DNA of 64,000 nucleotides from VRUE01 sp963695835 (GTDB lineage Bacteria; Actinomycetota; Thermoleophilia; Solirubrobacterales; 70-9), in assembly GCA_963695835.1 (NCBI GenBank), contig CAVOHR010000001.1, forward strand, positions 806,001 to 870,000, in the 5' to 3' direction. The position numbers and the translations under genes are program-made. This document shows positions 57,368-64,000 of the stretch, piece by piece (position 1 is the first letter of the stretch; each line of letters begins with the position of its first letter). The notes below the pieces were generated by a model. It was not told the DNA's origin, ran no database searches, and saw nothing but the letters and a program-made list of their open reading frames with translations.

Positions 57368-59166
57368 CCCTTGGCGTGCTGCTTTTCTCGGCGTTCCTGG
57401 GCGCGTTTGCGCTGCAGTTCCTTGCGGGTGAGTGGGATTTCCGTAGCGTCTTCGGCGCAGCTTCGGCCGGAGCATTCCTCCAGCCGCTTCATTTCCCGGT
57501 CGAGGAAGTTGCGGACCGGGAAGTAGTCGGGGATCTTGACCAGGTTGTTGAGCTCGTTCGGGTCCTTGGTGATGTCGTAGAGCTCCTTCTCGCCGGTCGG
57601 CCAGGCGATGTACTTGTAGGGACCGAGGCGGACGCCCTCGTAGTCCCTGGGCGGAGCGAGGATCGAGGCCTTGGCCGGACGCTTGTAGCCGCGGGCGGGA
57701 CGCTGGTTGACGCTCGACCCGCCGCTCGCCGAGGTGGTCGGCGTGGCGGCTGGGCCGCCGCCGTTCTCTTCGACGTCGCTGGTCTCGACGAAGGACTCGA
57801 AGAGGATCGGCCGGCGGCTGCGCAGCGCGGGGTCGCTCAGGTAGGGGGTCAGCGAGCGGCCGTCGACGCTCATGTCCGGTTCGACCCCGGCCAGTTCGGC
57901 GACGGTCGGCGCGATGTCGGTGTTGGCGGCCAGCTCGCCGGTCGAGCTGCCGGGTTTGATCCCCGGGCCGCGGATCAGCAGCGGCATGTGGGTCGAGGGC
58001 TCGTAGGCGAGGAACTTGCCGCCGGCCAGCCGGTGCTCGCCGAAGAAGAAGCCGTTGTCGGAGGTGAAGACGATGTAGGTGTTGCGCAGCCGGTGCAGCG
58101 CCCCGAGCGTGTCGACGATCTGCTTGACGCCGTCGTCGACCCCGCGCAGCGCCTCGAGCTGCTTCTGCCAGTAGACGCGATAGGTGTGCAGTTCGGTCGG
58201 CGAGAGCGCCGCCGCTTCGCCGATGAAGCGCGGCTTGTCGGAGACGTTGCCCTCGTTGAGGCCTTCGGAGGAGTCGTGCGGCGGCGGCGCGCCGTGGAAC
58301 CAGTCGTAGTAGCGCGGCGGCGGCTCCGGCCCGGCCGGGCGGCGGAAGTCGCCGTGCGGAGCCGTGTAGTCGACCTGCATGTAGAAGGGCCGGGTCGGGG
58401 GCGTGCCGGCCAGCTCCTGAGCGGCCATCGAGCTGAAGACGTCGGTCTCGTAGTTGCAGGGCAGGCCGTTGGCCGGCGCCAGCGGGCAGCCGATGTCGTC
58501 GCGGATCCCGTATTCGCGCGTTTCCCAGCTGCCCGAATCCCCGTAGGGCGGCGAGAGCACGCCGTCGTTGTTGAGCGTGTAGCCGTAGTAGTAGTGGTCG
58601 GTGTCGGCCTTGAGCAAGGTGTGCCAGGCGTCCCAGCCGGGCGGCACGGTCTGGCCGTTGTCGAACGGTTCGTCGCCGTAGCCGTTGAGGAACTTGCCGA
58701 TGTGGATCGTCCGGTAGCCGGCGCCCTGCAGCCAGGTGGCGATGTTGTGGCTGTAGGCGTTGCGGATCGAGAAGCCGGTGTAGCCGCCTTCCGGCGGGAC
58801 GTTGCCGCGGACGTTGTGGTTGTGGGCGTAGCGGCCGGTCAGCAGGGTGACCCGCGACGGGCAGCAGAGCGAGTAGGAGACGTAGTAGCGGTTGAAGGTC
58901 ATACCGCGGTTGGCGATCAGGTTGAGCGTGTTGGGCATCGCCCGGGTCGCCGGCGCCCCCGGGTAGGCGCTGTAGGCGGCGTAGAGGCTGTCGAGCGTCT
59001 GGTCGTCGGTCTGGATGACGACGAAGCTGGGCCGCTGTTCGGCCGCCGCCGCGCCGCTCGGGTGCTCGGCGGCGGCGAGCGACAGCACGCAGGCCAGGGC
59101 AAGCAGTCCGGCCGCGATCGCCGGCAGGGCGCGGAGATGAAGCCGGGTTTGGCTGCTGAGATCCAT
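57364..59166 (-). CDS. Secreted type I sulfatase
   Basis: 600 residues from ATG 59166. A signal peptide (LRALPAIAAGLLALACVLSL) is followed by VVIQTDDQTLDSL (metal Asp pair) and SLCCPSRVTLLTGRYAHNHN, the sulfatase signature C-x-P-S-R where Cys becomes formylglycine. Later, YIVFTSDNGFFFGEHRLAGG completes the metal site. Needs a formylglycine-generating enzyme from elsewhere. A disordered insert (GGGPAATPTTSASGGSS) precedes the last domain. It would release sulfate from organic sulfate esters outside the cell, in keeping with the sulfur genes 7 kb away. Confidence 0.9.
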   Translation of the reverse strand: MDLSSQTRLHLRALPAIAAGLLALACVLSLAAAEHPSGAAAAEQRPSFVVIQTDDQTLDSLYAAYSAYPGAPATRAMPNTLNLIANRGMTFNRYYVSYSLCCPSRVTLLTGRYAHNHNVRGNVPPEGGYTGFSIRNAYSHNIATWLQGAGYRTIHIGKFLNGYGDEPFDNGQTVPPGWDAWHTLLKADTDHYYYGYTLNNDGVLSPPYGDSGSWETREYGIRDDIGCPLAPANGLPCNYETDVFSSMAAQELAGTPPTRPFYMQVDYTAPHGDFRRPAGPEPPPRYYDWFHGAPPPHDSSEGLNEGNVSDKPRFIGEAAALSPTELHTYRVYWQKQLEALRGVDDGVKQIVDTLGALHRLRNTYIVFTSDNGFFFGEHRLAGGKFLAYEPSTHMPLLIRGPGIKPGSSTGELAANTDIAPTVAELAGVEPDMSVDGRSLTPYLSDPALRSRRPILFESFVETSDVEENGGGPAATPTTSASGGSSVNQRPARGYKRPAKASILAPPRDYEGVRLGPYKYIAWPTGEKELYDITKDPNELNNLVKIPDYFPVRNFLDREMKRLEECSGRSCAEDATEIPLTRKELQRKRAQERREKQHAKG

Positions 59167-59274
59167 CGAATCCGTTTGCCGGGGCGACCTACAGGTTTCG
59201 AAACCGGCCACTGCGGCGAAGTTGCGAAACGCTAGAAGACGGGCAGGACGTGGTGACGCGGCAGGCGGCGATTG

Positions 59275-59958
59275 CTACGAGGCGCCGAGCTTCTTCGCCG
59301 CATCGCGGAAGTTTTTCACCGTTGCGCTGGGAGCTTTGCGGCCGTCGAGCTTCTCGTTGTGACGATTGACCCAGATCACCGGCACCTTCATCTTCAGCAG
59401 CGCCGCGACGTCGGTCTCATAGTTAGAGGCGATGTGGACCCAGCCTTTCTTGCCGCCGATTCGCCGCGCGCACTCTTTGAAGTGCACCGGGTCGGGCTTG
59501 TAGCTGCGAACCTGCTGGGCGGTGACCACGAGGTCGAGTTCGGTCCGCAGGTGGCGGCGCGAGATGCCGAGCAGCTTGTCGTCGATGTTGGAGACGATCC
59601 CGATCTCGTAGCGCTTGCCGAGCCGGTCCATCGCCGCGTTGGCCTCGCGGAAGGGCAGCCAGTAGGCGACGCTGTCGGGCAGGAACTGAGCCCGCGAGGG
59701 CTCGATCTCCCAGCCGATTTCGCGCGCGATCTTGACGATCGTGCGGCGCAGCACCTCGGCATACAGTTCGTAGGAGCCGGCCATGATCTCGGCCTGGACC
59801 TCGAAGAAGCGGGCCAGGAACGGTCCCTCCTCGAAGCTGAAGCCGTCCTTCTCGGCCTCCTTCCTGCAGGCCTCGATGATCCCCTTCTCCCAATCGATCA
59901 GGGTGCCGTAGCAGTCGGTGGTCACCCACTTGATGGATTTGAGACTCGGCAGCGCCAT
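59275..59958 (-). CDS. Haloacid dehalogenase type II-like hydrolase
   Basis: 227 residues from ATG 59958; the frame extends 16 codons further without sense. HAD motifs: WVTTDCYGTLIDWEKGIIEA (nucleophile Asp in DCYGT), GIVSNIDDKLLGISRRHL (motif II Ser) and QQVRSYKPDPVHFKECARRI (motif III Lys), HIASNYETDVAALLKMKVPV (motif IV). The DCYGTL form is shared with 2-haloacid dehalogenases, but phosphatases of this type also exist. A TATAAG box on the minus strand lies near its start. Confidence 0.85.
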   Translation of the reverse strand: MALPSLKSIKWVTTDCYGTLIDWEKGIIEACRKEAEKDGFSFEEGPFLARFFEVQAEIMAGSYELYAEVLRRTIVKIAREIGWEIEPSRAQFLPDSVAYWLPFREANAAMDRLGKRYEIGIVSNIDDKLLGISRRHLRTELDLVVTAQQVRSYKPDPVHFKECARRIGGKKGWVHIASNYETDVAALLKMKVPVIWVNRHNEKLDGRKAPSATVKNFRDAAKKLGAS

Positions 59959-60011
59959 GGAAGCGCGGCATCTTATAGGCTGCCGCCGCGCCCCAGCAGT
60001 GCGCATCGAAC

Positions 60012-61175
60012 ATGGACCTCCTCGAGTACCAGGGCAAGCAGCTTTTCGCCGCGCACGGCATCGCCGTGCCGAGCGGCGAGGTCGCCGAGACCGTCGCGGA
60101 GGCGGTCGCCGCCGCCGAGCGGATCGGCTACCCCTGCGCGATCAAGGCGCAGGTGCTGATCGGCGGCCGCGGCAAGGCGGGCGGGATCAAGATCGCCGCC
60201 GGCGCCGGCGAGGCGCGCGAGCACGCCGAGGCGATCATCGGCATGGACATCCGCGGCCCGCGCGGCGAGGGCCCGTTCCGGGTCGAGCGCGTCTGGGTCG
60301 AGGGCGGCTCCGAGATCGCCGCCGAGTACTACGCCTCGGTGATCCTCGACCGCGGCGAGAAGAAGCTGCTGGCGATGGTCTCCGCCAGGGGGGGGATGGA
60401 CATCGAGGCGGTCGCCGAGGAGGACCCCGGCGCACTGGTCAAGGAGCACATCGACCCGATCCGTCCCTTCAGCGCCGCCGCGGCGCGGCCGATCGTCGAC
60501 GCCGCCGGGCTCGACGAGGCCGCCCGCGAGGCCGCCGCCGAGATCCTCGCCAAGCTGGCCGAGACGGCGATGGCCGAGGACGCCAGCCTGATCGAGGTCA
60601 ACCCGCTGATCCTCACCGCGGGGGGAGAGGTCGTCGCGCTCGACGCCAAGGTGACGATCGACAACAACGCCCTCTACCGCCACGAGGGGCTGGCGGAGCT
60701 CGACGCCGAGGCGGTCGAGGACCCGCAGGAGGCGATGGCGCGCGAGAGGGGCCTCACCTACGTCAAGCTCGACGGCAACGTCGGCATCCTCGCCAACGGC
60801 GCCGGGCTCTGCATGTCGACCCTCGACGTCGTCGCCCAGGCCGGTGGCGCCCCGGCCAACTTCCTCGACGCCGGCGGCGGCTCCAAGGCGGAGGCGATCG
60901 TCGACGCGCTGACCGTGATCACCTCCGACGAGAAGGTCACCGCGATCCTCTTCAACATCTTCGGCGGGATCACCCGCTGCGACGAGATCGCCAAGGGCAT
61001 CGTCGAGGCCTCCGGGCAGCTCGACCTGCAGGTGCCGCTGGTTGTGCGGCTCGACGGCACGAACTCCGAGGAGGGGCTGGAGATCCTCGCCGGGGCGGGC
61101 CTCCCCAACCTGCACCAGGAGACGACGATGCTCGGCGGCGCGCAGAAGGTCGTCGAGCTGGCGGGCGCGGCATGA
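60012..61175 (+). CDS. sucC: Succinate-CoA ligase beta subunit
   Basis: 387 residues. ATP-grasp domain start MDLLEYQGKQLFAAHGIAVP, then YPCAIKAQVLIGGRGKAGGI, LIEVNPLILTAGGEVVALDA and VKLDGNVGILANGAGLCMST; GGITRCDEIAKGIVEA closes the CoA-binding part. It pairs with sucD, overlapping it by 4 bp (ATGA). The citric acid cycle enzyme makes ATP or GTP from succinyl-CoA. Full length. Confidence 0.95.
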   Translation: MDLLEYQGKQLFAAHGIAVPSGEVAETVAEAVAAAERIGYPCAIKAQVLIGGRGKAGGIKIAAGAGEAREHAEAIIGMDIRGPRGEGPFRVERVWVEGGSEIAAEYYASVILDRGEKKLLAMVSARGGMDIEAVAEEDPGALVKEHIDPIRPFSAAAARPIVDAAGLDEAAREAAAEILAKLAETAMAEDASLIEVNPLILTAGGEVVALDAKVTIDNNALYRHEGLAELDAEAVEDPQEAMARERGLTYVKLDGNVGILANGAGLCMSTLDVVAQAGGAPANFLDAGGGSKAEAIVDALTVITSDEKVTAILFNIFGGITRCDEIAKGIVEASGQLDLQVPLVVRLDGTNSEEGLEILAGAGLPNLHQETTMLGGAQKVVELAGAA

Positions 61176-62062
61176 GCATCGTCGTCGACAACGAGACGAA
61201 GCTCGTCGTCTCCGGGCTGACCGGGCGCGAGGGCTCCTTCCACGGGCTGCGCAACCGCGCCTACGGCACCTACCTGGCGGCCGGCGTCACCCCCGGCAAG
61301 GGCGGCCAGGACGTCGAGGGGGTGCCGATCTTCGACTCGATCCGCGAAGCGGTCGAGCAGGAGGGCGCCAACACCTCGATGATCTTCGTCCCGGCACGGT
61401 TCGCGGCGCCGGCGATCGACGAGGCGATCGAGTCCGGCGTCGAGACGGTGATCGCGATCACCGAGGGGATCCCGGTGCTCGACATGCTGAAGACCTACTG
61501 GAAGGCAAAGGAGGCGGGGGTGCGGCTGATCGGGCCGAACTGCCCCGGCGTGCTCTCGCCCGGCAAGGCCAACGTGGGCATCATTCCCGCCCAGTTCTTC
61601 GACCCGGGCAAGATCGGCGTCGTCTCCAAGTCGGGCACCCTGACCTACCAGATCGGCAACGAGCTGAAGCAGGCGGGCGAGGGCAACTCCTCGATCGTCG
61701 GGATCGGCGGCGACCCGATCGTCGGCTCGGACTTCATCGACATCCTGAAGCTGTTCGAGGCCGACCCGGAGACCGAGACGATCGTCATGGTCGGCGAGAT
61801 CGGCGGCGACGCCGAGGAGCGGGCGGCCGAGTTCATCGCCGCCGAGATCTCCAAGCCGGTGGTCGCCTACATCGCCGGCTTCACGGCGCCGCCGGGCAAG
61901 CAGATGGGGCATGCCGGGGCGATCATCTCCGGGTCCTCGGGTACGGCGCAGGCGAAGAAGGAGGCGCTCGAGGCGAAGGGCGTTCGGGTCGGCGAAAGTC
62001 CCACCCAGACCGCTTCGATTGCCGTCGAGGTGTTGAGGGGACTGGGTGGGGGTTCCGCTTAA
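61172..62062 (+). CDS. sucD: Succinate-CoA ligase alpha subunit
   Basis: 296 residues. CoA-binding: LVVSGLTGREGSFHGLRNRA, LIGPNCPGVLSPGKANVGII and VGIGGDPIVGSDFIDILKLF; the phosphohistidine lies in KQMGHAGAIISGSSGTAQAK (~246). Normal length. Unusually, the last codons (LRGLGGGSA) form one arm of a 19-bp inverted repeat whose partner is 75 bp downstream. Confidence 0.95.
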   Translation: MSIVVDNETKLVVSGLTGREGSFHGLRNRAYGTYLAAGVTPGKGGQDVEGVPIFDSIREAVEQEGANTSMIFVPARFAAPAIDEAIESGVETVIAITEGIPVLDMLKTYWKAKEAGVRLIGPNCPGVLSPGKANVGIIPAQFFDPGKIGVVSKSGTLTYQIGNELKQAGEGNSSIVGIGGDPIVGSDFIDILKLFEADPETETIVMVGEIGGDAEERAAEFIAAEISKPVVAYIAGFTAPPGKQMGHAGAIISGSSGTAQAKKEALEAKGVRVGESPTQTASIAVEVLRGLGGGSA

Positions 62063-62145
62063 CTTTTTTTGAAGACAGAATGCTGCCATCCGAGGGCCGC
62101 GCTTCAAAAAAAGTACAAGACGCTCCACCCCCACCCAGTCCCCTC
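62035..62145. repeat. Nested inverted repeat spanning the end of sucD
   Basis: Outer arms 62035-62053 (GAGGGGACTGGGTGGGGGT) and 62127-62145 are exact inverses; inner arms ACTTTTTTTGAAG (62062-62074) and CTTCAAAAAAAGT (62102-62114) are also exact inverses. The left outer arm is coding. The long A/T runs could act as a terminator in both directions. The GGGCGGATACTCA core is absent. Confidence 0.85.
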
Positions 62146-62223
62146 TTTCAGCCTCGACTGCAACTCTGTGCGAGCTGATGTGTCACAAAGAGGGACCGGT
62201 CGCAAGCAAGCGAAGGAGGTTGC

Positions 62224-63867
62224 GTGGTTAGGCGCGGGATATTCGCCGCATTCGTGGCAGCTGTGGGCGTTCTGGCGCTCAGCGGAACTGCCTTGGCGCG
62301 CGATGCGTTTGTCACGAACTCCGGTAGCGGGACGGTTTCCGTCATCGACACGACCACGAACGCGGTGGTCGCGAACGTGGTGGTCGGGGGCGAACCGGTG
62401 GACGTGGCGATTACGCCTGACGGGACGCGGGCCTATGTGGTCAACAAAGGCTCGAACTCCGTTTCCGTGATCGGCGTCGCGACGCTGTCGGTGATCGCCA
62501 ACATCGAGGTCGGCAAGGAACCCGACGGGATCGCGATCGCGCCCGGCGGTCAGTACGCGCTCGTCTCCAACTTCGGCGGCGACAGCGTCTCGATGATCGA
62601 CACCGCCAGCCAGACGGTCCCGATCGGGCCGATCCAGGTCGGGAAGGAACCGGAAGGGGTGGCGATCGCGCCCGACTCGCGCTTCGCCTACGTCGCCCAG
62701 CGCAGCGGCGGCATCTCGGTGATCGATACCAACGGCTTCTCCGCGGTCGGCGCGATCAACGCCGACCCCCTGCCGCACTCGCGGCTGGCGATCGGGCCGC
62801 GCGGCGGCCGCGCCTTCGTCACCAACCCCGAATCCGCGTCGGTCACCGCCTTCAACCCGGCCACCCGCGACCTGGTCGGCCCGCCGATCGGGATCGGCGC
62901 CGATCCGGCCGGGATCGCGATCGGGCCGGACGGCGCCACGGCGTACGCGGCGAGCCCGGCCAGCGGCGCGATCACGCCGATCGACACCTCGCTCGACCTG
63001 CCGCTCAGCAACCCGATCGGCGGCTTCCCGGGCGCGACCGGCGTGGCGATCGCTCCGAACGGGCTGCAGGGCTACGTCAGCGACGGCGGCGGCTCGTCCG
63101 TCACCGTGCTCGACGCGACCCGCAACGCGGCGGTCGGGTCGACCGGGGTCGGCTCCAAGCCGACCGGCGTCGCCGTGGTCCCCGACCAGGGGCCGGTGGC
63201 CTCCTTCTGGATCTCACCGGACCTGAAGATGAAGAAGAGGAAGCTCACCATCCACGGCGCGGGCTCGCTCGACCCCGACGGCCAGATCGCCAACTACGTC
63301 TGGAGCTTCGGCGACGGCGGCCACCTCGAAGGCTCCGCTGCGACGCGCATTCACCGCTACCGCAGGCCGGGGGAATACCTGGTCACCCTGGCCGTCACCG
63401 ATGACGAAGGCTGCTCGACCGAACAGGTCTACACCGGCCAGACGGCCTCCTGCAACGGGTCGCCGGCGGCCGTCTTCAGCAGCCTGATCACCGTGGTCAA
63501 CAACCGCGGCCCGGCTCTGCGGCTGGCCGGCGGCAAGCGGCAGCGGCTGAGCGGCCGCGTCAACGTGCTCGCCCGCTGCCCGCGCGAAGCGTGTGGCGTG
63601 ATCGCCCACGGCGCCCTGGTGACCGCCTTCGAACGGTACGGCGAAAGGAAGCGGCGCCGGTTGCGGCTGCCCGGCATCCGGATGACGCGACCCTCGCTGA
63701 GCTGGCGCAAGCTCGGCGCGAAGCTGCCGCGCGGGCGGCGGCGGGCGGCGATGCGCGCGCTGCGGCTGGGCGGCGAAGCGGAGGTGCAGGTGGCGATCGT
63801 CGCCCGCGCCGAATCCGGGCTGCGCACCCTGCACTCGCGCACCGTGAAGCTGGTCATACCGCACTGA
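62224..63867 (+). CDS. Secreted YncE-like beta-propeller protein with a PKD domain
   Basis: 547 residues from GTG 62224 (AAGGAGG upstream). Signal peptide FAAFVAAVGVLALSGTALA. Seven-bladed propeller repeats of the form AFVTNSGSGTVSVIDTTTNA and VANVVVGGEPVDVAITPDGT fill about 25-310. A PKD-like domain follows (GAGSLDPDGQIANYVWSFGD, then HRYRRPGEYLVTLAVTDDEG, ~335-405). The C-terminal ~120 residues are basic (ERYGERKRRRLRLPGIRMTR) and of unknown fold. Likely a cell-surface binding protein; no catalytic site is seen. Confidence 0.85.
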   Translation: MVRRGIFAAFVAAVGVLALSGTALARDAFVTNSGSGTVSVIDTTTNAVVANVVVGGEPVDVAITPDGTRAYVVNKGSNSVSVIGVATLSVIANIEVGKEPDGIAIAPGGQYALVSNFGGDSVSMIDTASQTVPIGPIQVGKEPEGVAIAPDSRFAYVAQRSGGISVIDTNGFSAVGAINADPLPHSRLAIGPRGGRAFVTNPESASVTAFNPATRDLVGPPIGIGADPAGIAIGPDGATAYAASPASGAITPIDTSLDLPLSNPIGGFPGATGVAIAPNGLQGYVSDGGGSSVTVLDATRNAAVGSTGVGSKPTGVAVVPDQGPVASFWISPDLKMKKRKLTIHGAGSLDPDGQIANYVWSFGDGGHLEGSAATRIHRYRRPGEYLVTLAVTDDEGCSTEQVYTGQTASCNGSPAAVFSSLITVVNNRGPALRLAGGKRQRLSGRVNVLARCPREACGVIAHGALVTAFERYGERKRRRLRLPGIRMTRPSLSWRKLGAKLPRGRRRAAMRALRLGGEAEVQVAIVARAESGLRTLHSRTVKLVIPH

Positions 63868-63911
63868 TCCCGCACGTCCGGGGAGTGCGGCCGTTGCTAG
63901 GCTCGGCGGCG

Positions 63912-64000
63912 ATGGCGGCTGAGACGATCTCCTTCGCGCGCGGCGCTCCTAGCGCCGACATCCTGCCCCGCGAGGCGGTGCGGGAGGCGGCGGGCGTCGC
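63912..64000 (+). CDS. PLP-dependent aminotransferase, start only (cut by window edge)
   Basis: The first 29 codons read MAAETISFARGAPSADILPR then EAVREAAGV. ISFARGAPSxDIxP is the typical opening of class I/II aminotransferases of the MocR-like/2-aminoadipate group. A TAGGCT box lies 8 nt upstream of the ATG, again a leaderless start. The catalytic part is beyond the window. Confidence 0.6.
   Translation, partial: MAAETISFARGAPSADILPREAVREAAGV

Overview
This 64 kb window is high-GC DNA, roughly two-thirds G+C by eye. GTG starts are frequent, genes are tightly packed with 1-4 bp overlaps, and many transcripts appear leaderless. The gene mix (PadR/TetR/PucR regulators, paired phytoene-desaturase-like oxidoreductases with SCP2-like partners, secreted haemolysin-repeat and YncE/PKD proteins, polyamine ABC importer, APS-type CysH) suggests a soil actinobacterium, most likely near Thermoleophilia/Solirubrobacterales. 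That placement is inference from gene style, not from a marker gene.

Positions 1-16.9 kb form an accessory region full of small and broken genes. It holds a RES/Xre toxin-antitoxin (TA) pair, a remnant of a TacA antitoxin, a membrane protein paired with a DUF6236-like protein, an IS630-type element with a frameshifted transposase, a broken small gene with its coupled partner, a HIRAN protein, a decayed PIN-like TA pair, an intact TacAT pair, a SWIM-SNF2 helicase, a Phd/RelE-like pair, an IS66 transposase tail, a PadR operon whose sugar-transferase gene is split by a frameshift, and one more TA-like pair. A 47-56 bp sequence recurs three times here. The region ends beside a sequence resembling the 3' end of a tRNA gene, a possible attachment site.

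Positions 16.9-34.2 kb are mainly chromosomal metabolism: a VOC protein, an enoyl-CoA hydratase, a Fic protein, an FAD oxidoreductase preceded by a tiny leaderless ORF, a four-gene operon alternating two CrtI-like oxidoreductases with two SCP2-like proteins, a saccharopine-dehydrogenase-like reductase, a frameshifted methyltransferase, an ECF sigma factor, three tandem TetR regulators, glutamate decarboxylase, a truncated peptidase E, ferritin and an enolase-superfamily protein.

Positions 34.2-45.6 kb are a polyamine uptake and catabolism locus: an FAD amine oxidoreductase, potABCD order ATPase-binding protein-permease-permease on the minus strand, and divergently a class III aminotransferase, PucR regulator, alanine dehydrogenase and aminobutyraldehyde-type dehydrogenase. 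Positions 45.6-64 kb carry a haemolysin-repeat secreted protein, VapBC, dodecin, an assimilatory sulfate cluster (rhodanese, sulfite reductase, cysH, sat, cysC), a second Fic protein, a PHP phosphoesterase, acyl-CoA carboxylase alpha, a sulfatase, a HAD hydrolase, sucCD, and a YncE-like beta-propeller protein; the window ends inside an aminotransferase gene.

The most novel signal is a family of intergenic nested palindromes (48591-48676, 55397-55487, 57271-57367). Each has locus-specific but self-complementary outer arms and an invariant asymmetric core (GGGCGGATACTCA on one side, GTCCG on the other); two of the three also have a perfect inner hairpin. Other long inverted repeats lie exactly at gene ends. 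A second genome-wide signal is the TANNNT box 6-9 nt upstream of many start codons, consistent with widespread leaderless transcription.
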